Source: Rubrobacter sp.
Lineage (GTDB): Bacteria > Actinomycetota > Rubrobacteria > Rubrobacterales > Rubrobacteraceae
Direction of reading: 5' to 3'
DNA: 5,172 nucleotides
Assembly (NCBI GenBank): GCA_020253895.1
Contig: JADDKG010000133.1
Coordinates: forward strand, 1 to 5,172
The notes below the pieces were generated by a model that was not told where the DNA came from, searched no databases, and worked only from the letters and a program-made list of their open reading frames with translations. Positions 1 to 4,536 of this stretch are shown here, in pieces. Position numbers and translations under genes: made by a program. The number at the start of each line of letters is the position of its first letter. Positions within the stretch are counted from its first letter, which is position 1.

Positions 1-428
1 TGCCGGGCAAGGTAAACCCGGTGATCGCCGAGAGCGCCTGCCAGGTGTGCGCCCAGGTGATGGGCAACGACGTCGCGGTCACCATCGGCGGGCAGAGCGG
101 CAACTTCGAGCTGAACGTTATGCTTCCCCTCATCGCCTACAACCTGCTGCAGTCGACCTCCCTGCTCGCTGCCACCGCAAAAAACCTCACCGAGAGGTGC
201 ATCACCGGCCTCAAGGCCACCGGCCGGGGACCGGAGCTCGTGGAGCGGGGGCTCATGCTCGCCACCGCTCTCGCCCCGGTCATCGGCTACGACGCGGCGG
301 CGGAGATCTCCAAGGAGGCCTACAGGACCGGCAGGACCATCCGGGAGGTGGCCCGCGAGAAGACCGACCTCTCCGAGGAGGAGCTGGACCGGCTGCTGGA
401 TGCCCGCAAGATGACCGGAAGCCGCTAG
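1..428 (+). CDS. fumC: Class II fumarate hydratase, C-terminal part (5' end outside window)
   Basis: Fumarase interconverts fumarate and L-malate in the TCA cycle and is cytoplasmic, normally a homotetramer. The reading frame is open to the left edge and starts inside the superfamily signature loop: the first residues read (M)PGKVNP, the end of GSSxMPxKxNP. About 141 residues remain of a family length near 460, so roughly the last 30% is present: the end of the central helical bundle and the small C-terminal domain. The stretches VMGNDVAVT, SGNFELNV and PLIAYNLLQS, and a later LATALAPVIGYDAAAEI, fit fumarase better than aspartate ammonia-lyase, which usually has GNDTTVT and QLQLNV-like text and differs in the C-terminal domain. 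The TAG stop shares the palindrome CTAG (425-428) with the stop of the opposing gene. The catalytic serine loop begins just outside the window, so substrate specificity rests on similarity only. Confidence 0.92.
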   Translation, partial: PGKVNPVIAESACQVCAQVMGNDVAVTIGGQSGNFELNVMLPLIAYNLLQSTSLLAATAKNLTERCITGLKATGRGPELVERGLMLATALAPVIGYDAAAEISKEAYRTGRTIREVAREKTDLSEEELDRLLDARKMTGSR

Positions 429-865
429 AAGGGCGGCACGAGGGGGGTGGGGGAGCCGAAGAGCAGGTAGTAGGCCCCGTAGCCGAGCGCCGCGGCGCAG
501 GCGAGCGCCGCGGCGGAGATGAGGATCCTGACGGCGCCGGGGGAGCGCTCCCAGAGGGAGCGTAGCCTACGGTACACCCGGCGCAGCCTCAGCTCCAGCC
601 AGTCGAGGAAGACGGCCACCGGCCGTAGCTCGCCGGCCACCAGCGCCAGCCCGATAAAGAACGTGACCCAGCCCAGGCCGGGCGCCCACCCCAGGAGGGC
701 GCTGGCCAGCGCGAGCGTGCCGCCCGCGGAGACGTAGAAGATCCTGGCGGGGTCGAGAGGTCCCCGGTGCTTGCGCTGCCGGCGCCGGTAGCGCTCCTGG
801 AAGCGCTGCCCCGGCGGGCTCTGCCGGAAGGTCCTCCAGCTCTCTTTTACCCTCTCGATAAACAT
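425..865 (-). CDS. Small PGPGW-type putative transmembrane protein
   Basis: This 146-residue protein has a basic cytoplasmic N-terminus (residues 1-42, rich in Arg and Lys) and hydrophobic segments at about 43-58, 66-84 and 112-136. Between the first two lies APGLGW (61-66) followed by a hydrophobic run and GE. This resembles the PGPGW motif family (TIGR02611/Pfam PGPGW type) with Leu in place of the second Pro. Members are short integral membrane proteins of unknown function, common in actinobacteria. The ATG start at 863-865 gives the full N-terminal basic region. No Shine-Dalgarno is evident before it, and a CATAAT box lies only 9 bases upstream, so a very short leader is possible. The gene is convergent with fumC, sharing the CTAG stop tetranucleotide, and divergent from msrA (66-base gap). 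Family assignment is likely; the function is unknown. Confidence 0.82.
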   Translation of the reverse strand: MFIERVKESWRTFRQSPPGQRFQERYRRRQRKHRGPLDPARIFYVSAGGTLALASALLGWAPGLGWVTFFIGLALVAGELRPVAVFLDWLELRLRRVYRRLRSLWERSPGAVRILISAAALACAAALGYGAYYLLFGSPTPLVPPF

Positions 866-874
866 GGTTCACAG

Positions 875-880
875 ATTATG
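875..880 (-). promoter_or_regulatory. Candidate -10 element for the PGPGW gene
   Basis: On the minus strand the bases read CATAAT, five of six matching TATAAT, ending 9 bases before the ATG. A start of transcription about 7 bases downstream would leave a leader of about 3 nucleotides, consistent with the missing Shine-Dalgarno. The -35 position 17 bp upstream (898-903, GTGCCG) matches TTGACA at only three positions, so the call is weak. Confidence 0.35.
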
Positions 881-916
881 CCCCAGGATGGCGTGTGCGG
901 CACCTCTTGTGTGGCG

Positions 917-925
917 TGGTATCCT
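917..925 (+). promoter_or_regulatory. Extended -10 element of msrA; predicted leaderless start
   Basis: The bases TGG followed by TATCCT form an extended -10 (TGn plus TAnnnT). The last T is at 925 and the msrA ATG begins at 932, so six bases separate them and the expected +1 falls on the A of the ATG. No purine-rich Shine-Dalgarno precedes the start; the local sequence is pyrimidine-rich. The -35 position (897-902, GCGGCA) is poor (3/6), as is typical where an extended -10 compensates. Confidence 0.5.
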
Positions 926-931
926 CCCCGT

Positions 932-1486
932 ATGGACGGCAGGCTCGAGACGGCCACCCTTGGGGGAGGCTGCTTCTGGTGCGTTGAGGCGGTCTTCAAG
1001 GAGCTGCGGGGGGTGGAGCGGGTCGAGCCCGGCTACTCCGGCGGGCACGTGGAGAACCCCACCTACGAGCAGGTGTGCACCGGCCGGACCGGGCACGCGG
1101 AGGTCGTGCAGGTGAAGTTCGACCCCCGGCAGATCTCCTACCGGGAGATCCTCGAGGTCTTCTTCTCGGTGCACGACCCGACGACGAAGGACCGTCAGGG
1201 GCCGGACGTGGGGCCGCAGTACCGCTCGGTGATCTTCTACCACGACGAGGAGCAGCGGCGGACGGCGGAGGAGGTGATCTCGGAGCTGGAGGCGCGGAGG
1301 GTCTGGGAGAGACCCATCGTGACCGAGCTGGCGCCGTTTACGGCCTTCTACCCGGCGGAGGAGTACCACCGGGACTACTTCCGGCGCAACCCCGGCCAGC
1401 CCTACTGCCAGGTCATCATCGCCCCCAAGGTGGCCAAGTTTAGGGAAGAGCACCTGCAGAAGCTAAAGGCGCAGCCGTCCCGCTAG
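932..1486 (+). CDS. msrA: Peptide-methionine (S)-S-oxide reductase MsrA
   Basis: MsrA reduces the S-epimer of methionine sulfoxide in proteins and free methionine, repairing oxidative damage in the cytoplasm with thioredoxin as usual reductant. The 184-residue product has the signature GGCFWC (12-17) with catalytic Cys14. Counting from E. coli Cys51, the family's active-site residues fall at the same offsets: Trp16, Glu57 (in GHAE), Asp92 and Tyr97 (in PDVGPQY). Cys159 in PYCQV is the likely resolving cysteine, as in short MsrA proteins; Cys17 and Cys49 are additional. GYSGG (34-38) is also typical. I chose ATG 932 because it follows a well-spaced extended -10 and gives the family's usual N-terminus. 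The frame is open further upstream, but that part lies antisense to the neighbouring membrane protein and lacks family similarity. No MsrB domain is fused and no msrB is adjacent. The gene ends convergently on the cupin gene with a shared CTAG. Confidence 0.96.
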   Translation: MDGRLETATLGGGCFWCVEAVFKELRGVERVEPGYSGGHVENPTYEQVCTGRTGHAEVVQVKFDPRQISYREILEVFFSVHDPTTKDRQGPDVGPQYRSVIFYHDEEQRRTAEEVISELEARRVWERPIVTELAPFTAFYPAEEYHRDYFRRNPGQPYCQVIIAPKVAKFREEHLQKLKAQPSR

Positions 1487-1498
1487 TGCCGGGGCGGC
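1474..1498. terminator. GC-rich hairpin over the msrA/cupin shared stops
   Basis: The bases GCCGTCCC (1474-1481) can pair with GGGGCGGC (1491-1498) as an 8-bp stem with one G-U pair in the plus-strand RNA. The nine-base loop contains the CTAG that provides both stop codons. It could work as a bidirectional terminator-like structure. No T-tract follows on either strand, so it is not a classical intrinsic terminator, and GC-rich stems are common in DNA of this composition. Confidence 0.35.
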
Positions 1499-1806
1499 GG
1501 GGCCATGGTGACGAGGAGCACCAGGTTCTCCCCCGAGGCGTTCCGGACCCCGTGGGGCATGCCCGCCCGGGCGATCACCGCCTCTCCCGGGGAGAGGTCG
1601 CGCTCCTCCTCCCCGACGGTGAACCTTCCCACGCCCTCCACCACGTAGTAGACCTTGTCCGAGCCTTCGTGGGCGTGCGCCCGCTGCTCCTGGCCCGGGA
1701 GCAGGCAGTAGAGGTCGTAGAACAGCCGCGGGGATTCGAAGAGGGCCACCTTTTGCATCTTCTCCGTGGAGAAGGAGATGCCATCCCGTATGCGCCGGAC
1801 CTCCAC
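1483..1806 (-). CDS. Single-domain cupin protein
   Basis: This 107-residue protein is one small beta-barrel cupin (Cupin_2 type). Motif 1 is G38-x5-H44-A-H46-EGSD-K51, followed by VYYVVEGVG. Motif 2 is G74-x5-R80-A-G82-MP-H85-GVR-N89. The three histidine metal ligands (44, 46, 85) are present. The usual motif-1 glutamate is not: Asp50 or Lys51 sits at its place, and Arg80 replaces the usual proline of motif 2. Metal binding is therefore likely but altered. Substrate and reaction cannot be told; small cupins include isomerases, dioxygenases, sugar-binding and sensor proteins. The GTG start at 1804-1806 is supported by a strong Shine-Dalgarno. The gene begins 14 bases after the stop of the M24 gene, so the two are very probably co-transcribed and translationally linked. 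No signal peptide is seen. The end shares CTAG with msrA. Confidence 0.88.
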   Translation of the reverse strand: MEVRRIRDGISFSTEKMQKVALFESPRLFYDLYCLLPGQEQRAHAHEGSDKVYYVVEGVGRFTVGEEERDLSPGEAVIARAGMPHGVRNASGENLVLLVTMAPPPRH

Positions 1807-1810
1807 GGCA

Positions 1811-1819
1811 CCACCTCCC
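1811..1819 (-). promoter_or_regulatory. Strong ribosome binding site of the cupin gene (supports GTG start)
   Basis: The minus strand reads GGGAGGTGG; the GGAGG core ends 7 bases before the GTG at 1806. It lies entirely in the 14-base gap after the M24 stop codon, which supports both the GTG start and cotranscription. Confidence 0.75.
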
Positions 1820-1820
1820 T

Positions 1821-2981
1821 TCAGGGGACCACCAGCTCCTTGGGGAACCGGGTCAGGTTCATGCAGCCCCCCTCCGTCACCACGACGAGGTCCTCGATCC
1901 TTACGCCCCCAACCTCGGGGTCGTAGACCCCCGGCTCCACGGTGACCACGTCCCCGGCGAGCAGCTCCTCGTCGGCGGTGGAGATCCGCGGGGGCTCGTG
2001 GATCTCGAGCCCCACCCCGTGGCCGGTGCCGTGCATGAACCCCTCGGTGAGCGGCCGACCCTCCTGCCGGTCGTGGAGGGCGGTCTTGTAGCCGGCGTCG
2101 TGCAGGATGTCGGAGACCTTCCGGTGGATGTCCCGGCCGTTGACGCCGGCCCGGATCATGCCGAGCGCCGCCCGCTGGGCCTCGAGGACCGCCTCATACA
2201 TCCTCACCAGCTCCCCATCCGGCTCGCCCTTGACGAAGGTGCGGGTCATGTCGGCGTAGTAGCGGGTGCGCCGGTCCATGGGGAAGACGTCCACGACTAT
2301 GGTCTGCCCGGCGCGCAGCGGGCCGCTGCCGCGCTCGTGCGGGTCGGCCGCCTGTGGCCCGCCGGCGACGATGGTTCCCTCCGCGGCGCAGCCCCTCCGG
2401 AGGAGGTGGACGTCTATCTCCGAGCGCAGCAGCTCGCTCGTCAGGGTCTCCCCGCGCCAGACGAGGGTGCCGTCGTCCCCGACCCCGGCCTCCCGGAGGA
2501 TGCCGAGCGCGTGCCGGCAGGCCTCCTCCACGGCACGCTGGGTCCTCTCGATGCTGGAGATCTCCTCCCCGGTCTTCCGGCGCCGCATCCGGGCGAAGAA
2601 GGGGCCGTCGGGGGAGAGCCTTACCCCCCGGGCGCGCAGCTCGTCTGCGTAGGCCACCCCGAGGTTCGGCGGGACCGCCACCTCGTCCGCGCCGCGCTCG
2701 AGCAGCGCCCGCGCCGCCGCGGCCGCGTAGGCCCGGTGTCCGTCGTGCAGCTCTCGGGCCAGCTCCTCGACGCCCAGCTCGTCGAACGAGAGCACCTCCT
2801 CCACCCTAGCCTCCCGGAGGGCCCTGGGGTACTCCATCGCGGAGACCGCCAGGTGCTTCCTGCCGCCCGCGCTAAAGAAGATCACCGGGTCCGGCGCCAG
2901 AAAGCCCGTGAGGTAGTACGCCGCGGCGTCGTGCTCCGGCGCCGCAATGACCAGCAGGTCGCGCCCGCTCGCTGGTTCCAT
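1821..2981 (-). CDS. M24 family metallopeptidase (Xaa-Pro aminopeptidase/dipeptidase-like)
   Basis: The 386-residue protein has a creatinase-like N-terminal domain (about 1-135) and a pita-bread catalytic domain (about 140-380). Family members cleave the bond before proline in peptides using two divalent metals, usually Mn or Co, in the cytoplasm. All five metal ligands are visible: Asp231 (in IVVDVFP), Asp244 (in YADMTRTF), His321 (in HGTGHGVG), Glu349 (in TVEPGVY) and Glu363 (in RIEDLVV). His328 (EIHEPP) matches the conserved substrate-side histidine. The two aspartates are 13 residues apart, against 11 in E. coli PepP, because of a slightly longer DVFPMDRRTR loop. Length fits prolidase or Xaa-Pro aminopeptidase of Gram-positives; which of these, or another M24 activity, cannot be settled from the sequence. 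No signal peptide is seen. The ATG at 2979-2981 follows a good Shine-Dalgarno. The gene leads a two-gene operon with the cupin and diverges from the NifU gene across 94 bases. Confidence 0.93.
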   Translation of the reverse strand: MEPASGRDLLVIAAPEHDAAAYYLTGFLAPDPVIFFSAGGRKHLAVSAMEYPRALREARVEEVLSFDELGVEELARELHDGHRAYAAAAARALLERGADEVAVPPNLGVAYADELRARGVRLSPDGPFFARMRRRKTGEEISSIERTQRAVEEACRHALGILREAGVGDDGTLVWRGETLTSELLRSEIDVHLLRRGCAAEGTIVAGGPQAADPHERGSGPLRAGQTIVVDVFPMDRRTRYYADMTRTFVKGEPDGELVRMYEAVLEAQRAALGMIRAGVNGRDIHRKVSDILHDAGYKTALHDRQEGRPLTEGFMHGTGHGVGLEIHEPPRISTADEELLAGDVVTVEPGVYDPEVGGVRIEDLVVVTEGGCMNLTRFPKELVVP

Positions 2982-2990
2982 ATGGCCGCT

Positions 2991-2996
2991 CCCTCC
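2991..2996 (-). promoter_or_regulatory. Ribosome binding site of the M24 gene
   Basis: The minus strand reads GGAGGG, ending 9 bases before the ATG at 2981. It fixes the start of the M24 protein and shows that this transcript has a normal leader (about 50 nucleotides if the -10 at 3037-3042 is used). Confidence 0.65.
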
Positions 2997-3030
2997 GTGG
3001 AAGAAGGCTTTTCACAACAGGTAGTCGTCG

Positions 3031-3071
3031 CGGGCCATTCTACCCGAGTTCCCCTCGGATATAATCGCCGG
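3031..3071. promoter_or_regulatory. Dyad-symmetric divergent promoter (M24 operon and NifU gene)
   Basis: The plus strand has a perfect TATAAT at 3060-3065, just before the NifU start. The minus strand has TAGAAT at 3042-3037, about 50 bases before the M24 start. They are 17 bp apart, so each -10 lies exactly where the other promoter's -35 should be (3/6 and 2/6 matches to TTGACA). The spacer holds CCGAG-N5-CTCGG (3044-3058). Around base 3051 the arms 3037-3048 and 3054-3065 are complementary at 10 of 12 positions, and 14 of 18 out to 3031/3071. Both promoters probably compete for polymerase, and the inner dyad could also be an operator. The two -10 calls are good; co-regulation is inference. 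Confidence 0.6.
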
Positions 3072-3075
3072 TGAG

Positions 3076-3318
3076 ATGGAAGGGAAGCCGGACATGCGCA
3101 GCAGGGTTGAAGCCGCGCTGGGGAAGGTCCGTCCGGCTATGCAGGCCGATGGGGGGGACGCCCGGGTGGTGGACTGCGACGAGGCCACGGGCTCCGTAAA
3201 GATCCAGATGCTCGGGGCCTGCAGCGGCTGCCCGCTCTCCCAGCTGGACTTCGTCTACGCGATAGAGAGCCTGATCAGGCGCGAGGTTCCCGAGGTGAAG
3301 GAGATCCTGGCGGTCTAG
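3076..3318 (+). CDS. NifU C-terminal-domain (Nfu-type) Fe-S protein
   Basis: This 80-residue protein is a stand-alone Nfu domain, which carries or delivers [4Fe-4S] clusters to apo-proteins in the cytoplasm. Landmarks are RPAMQADGGD (19-28; the RPxxxxDGGD signature) and the cluster-binding CSGC (Cys49 and Cys52) in LGACSGCPLS, followed by the amphipathic helix typical of the family, ending at EVKEILAV. It lacks the IscU-like and degenerate A-type N-terminal domains of NifU and E. coli NfuA. Two starts compete: ATG 3076, only 10 bases after TATAAT and so nearly leaderless, and ATG 3094 (residue 7), which has a moderate GGAAGGGA 8 bases upstream and would begin MRSRVEAAL, close to many homologues. 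I give the longer form. No isc or suf gene is adjacent. The neighbouring divergent M24 promoter overlaps its own. Confidence 0.92.
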   Translation: MEGKPDMRSRVEAALGKVRPAMQADGGDARVVDCDEATGSVKIQMLGACSGCPLSQLDFVYAIESLIRREVPEVKEILAV

Positions 3319-3337
3319 CCGGTATCTCCCTTACTGG
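3319..3337. terminator. Hairpin between the NifU and two-helix gene stops
   Basis: CCGGTA (3319-3324) can pair with TACTGG (3332-3337) with one G-U pair and a 7-base loop. It starts directly after the NifU stop and runs into the last codons of the opposing gene. No T-tract follows on either strand. It may act in transcription termination on both strands, but the stem is short. Confidence 0.25.
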
Positions 3338-3855
3338 TGTTCCTGACGGGTGGTGCGCAGGATCCCCGGCGGCAGGGACTCCCGGGTGGCCGAGAGGGCC
3401 TCTATGGCCCGGTTGCGGGCTCTTCTCAGGCGCATCCGCCTCACCGGGCCCGCGCTCTTGAGCTCCTCGTTGATCCGGTGGGTCAGCGTGATCATGTCGT
3501 TCGCGCAGGCCCTGTAGCCCATGACACACATCTCGACGCGTACCTCAGAAGGGGAGCCCGCGAGCGCCCGCCGGATCTCGCCGGTCCGCTCGACGATGGA
3601 GTCGGCCAGCTCCTCAGGGGTCTGCTCCCGGTGCTCCGGGCCGGGGCGGTGGGAGATTATCTGCTCCGGCGATAGGCGGCGCATCCGGTAGGAGAGGCTG
3701 CCGGTCCAGCGCCGTACCAGAAAGACCAGCGCGGGTACGATGACGAGCCCGGCGAGCGCCGCCGGGAGCATCCTCTCTTCCGGCAGCAGGACCCCGCCGA
3801 CAAAGAGCAGGGCAAGCTCTGCCGCGATGGTGGGGAGTATGTACGCCCTGAGCAT
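3331..3855 (-). CDS. Uncharacterised two-helix membrane protein with cytoplasmic tail
   Basis: I do not recognise this 174-residue protein. The N-terminus has two predicted membrane helices (about 5-24 and 30-48) joined by a tight turn LPEERM, followed by a basic stretch (RRW...RMRR, 48-60) that by the positive-inside rule places the long C-terminal part in the cytoplasm. That part (about 60-174) is highly charged and mainly helical. It includes a segment with Cys110 and Cys117 and a very basic run around 139-150 (RRMRLRRARNR). No catalytic motif is visible. The ATG at 3853-3855 is supported by GGAGGT 10 bases upstream and a good promoter. It is divergent from the Yip1 gene (90-base gap) and convergent with the NifU gene (12-base gap). 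Part of it (116-143) weakly resembles residues 68-95 of the membrane-anchored protein at the right end of the window. Confidence 0.78.
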   Translation of the reverse strand: MLRAYILPTIAAELALLFVGGVLLPEERMLPAALAGLVIVPALVFLVRRWTGSLSYRMRRLSPEQIISHRPGPEHREQTPEELADSIVERTGEIRRALAGSPSEVRVEMCVMGYRACANDMITLTHRINEELKSAGPVRRMRLRRARNRAIEALSATRESLPPGILRTTRQEHQ

Positions 3856-3865
3856 CCTTTACGAA

Positions 3866-3871
3866 ACCTCC
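3866..3871 (-). promoter_or_regulatory. Ribosome binding site of the two-helix protein
   Basis: The minus strand reads GGAGGT, ending 10 bases before the ATG at 3855. The spacing is slightly long but usable, and it supports that start. Confidence 0.55.
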
Positions 3872-3883
3872 GCCGCCACCCCT

Positions 3884-3912
3884 AGTCTATGTTCGGGTAA
3901 ACGGTTTGACAA
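3884..3912 (-). promoter_or_regulatory. Promoter of the two-helix membrane protein
   Basis: On the minus strand TTGTCA (3912-3907, 5/6 to the -35 consensus) is followed after 17 bp by TAGACT (3889-3884, fits TAnnnT). Predicted transcription starts near 3877, giving a leader of about 22 nucleotides that contains the GGAGGT site. Its -35 overlaps the TTGACA on the other strand by five bases. Confidence 0.6.
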
Positions 3913-3947
3913 GCTCGTTTTGCCCTCCCGCTTATAATCCCGAACAT
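3889..3947. repeat. Perfect 9-bp inverted repeat flanking the divergent promoters
   Basis: ATGTTCGGG at 3889-3897 and CCCGAACAT at 3939-3947 are exact reverse complements, separated by 41 bases, with centres 50 bp apart (about five helical turns). The left arm starts on the last base of the minus-strand -10 hexamer. The right arm begins just after the plus-strand TATAAT and includes the A and T of the Yip1 ATG. The position suggests paired protein-binding half-sites rather than an RNA hairpin, because no transcript from the two predicted starts would contain both arms. Confidence 0.5.
3906..3938 (+). promoter_or_regulatory. Promoter of the Yip1-domain gene; leaderless start predicted
   Basis: A perfect TATAAT at 3933-3938 is followed by seven bases and then ATG 3946, so transcription should begin at or next to the start codon, and no Shine-Dalgarno exists. 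A perfect TTGACA lies at 3906-3911, but the spacer is 21 bp, four more than optimal. Either polymerase tolerates this with help from a regulator, or the -35 resemblance serves mainly the opposite promoter, with which it overlaps. Confidence 0.6.
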
Positions 3948-4536
3948 GCGGGAAGCGAAGCCTCTTGAGTTTGACCCCGGGCGCCCGCTCGGCAGCGCCC
4001 TCGAGGTGCTGCGGGCGGTACTGCTCTCTCCCCGGCGGTTCTTCGTCGGGCTTCCGGCCGACGGTCCGGCCCGGAAGCCCGCCCTCTTTACCCTTCTGGT
4101 GGGCGGGTTCTCGGGCCTGATGGGGGCCGCCGTGGCCCTGGGCTCCGGCTTGGCCGCCGGAAACCTAAGCACCGCGGAGGCCGGGATAACCCTGCTTCAG
4201 GCCCTGCTCGCGGCGCTGCTCTCGCCCGCCTTCGTCGGGGTGGTGGCCGCGGTCTACCTGCTCGCCATCCGGACGTTCGTCGGACGGGTGGCGGACTTTC
4301 GGGGGGTCTACAGGATCTCCGCCTACGCCTTCGGCGCCATGGTCCTCGCCTGGATCCCGGCGCTCGGGGCCCTGGCGGTCACCTACTCCCTGCTGGTGCT
4401 GATGGGCTTCGGGGTCCGCTACGTCTACTGGACCTACACGCTCACCGCCCTGGTGACCGCCCTCTCCTGTTTCGTCCCGTTGGGTGTGGCCCTTATCTGG
4501 CTGCGGATCCTGGCCGCCGGTATGGTCGCCCCGTAA
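3946..4536 (+). CDS. Yip1-domain integral membrane protein
   Basis: The 196-residue product has about four hydrophobic segments: 46-70, 82-108, 126-153 and 164-190. Two stretches are typical of bacterial Yip1-family proteins: LLSPRRFFVGLPADG (26-40) before the first membrane segment, and FRGVYRISAYAFGAMVLAWIP with its helix-breaking IPALG (118-141). The function of bacterial members is not established; they are polytopic inner-membrane proteins. The ATG at 3946 is chosen because TATAAT ends seven bases upstream and the next in-frame Met is residue 60, inside the first membrane segment. The gene lies between two genes for unrecognised membrane-anchored proteins on the other strand. Its last 44 bases overlap the end of the right-hand gene. 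Family assignment is by recognition of pattern, not by search. Confidence 0.82.
   Translation: MREAKPLEFDPGRPLGSALEVLRAVLLSPRRFFVGLPADGPARKPALFTLLVGGFSGLMGAAVALGSGLAAGNLSTAEAGITLLQALLAALLSPAFVGVVAAVYLLAIRTFVGRVADFRGVYRISAYAFGAMVLAWIPALGALAVTYSLLVLMGFGVRYVYWTYTLTALVTALSCFVPLGVALIWLRILAAGMVAP

Noticed and set aside
47..565. Plus-strand frame of 172 codons across fumC and the PGPGW gene
   Set aside because: Arg/Gly-rich shadow. The overlapping fumC frame carries unmistakable fumarase sequence.
866..880. TGTGAA words upstream of the PGPGW and M24 genes as possible CRP-like half-sites
   Set aside because: They are isolated 6-base words without a matching second half at the proper distance; chance is sufficient.
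767..931. 55-codon upstream extension of the msrA frame
   Set aside because: It is antisense to the PGPGW gene, has no MsrA similarity and lies upstream of the extended -10 that fits ATG 932.
869..1453. Minus-strand frame of 194 codons opposite msrA
   Set aside because: It is a shadow of msrA with Leu/Arg/Val-rich text and no domain. It would also overlap the divergent promoter.
1998..3074. Long plus-strand open frame of 358 codons opposite the M24 gene
   Set aside because: It is a GC-rich shadow: Pro-, Arg- and Gly-rich, without recognisable domains, while the opposite strand encodes a complete M24 enzyme with all metal ligands.
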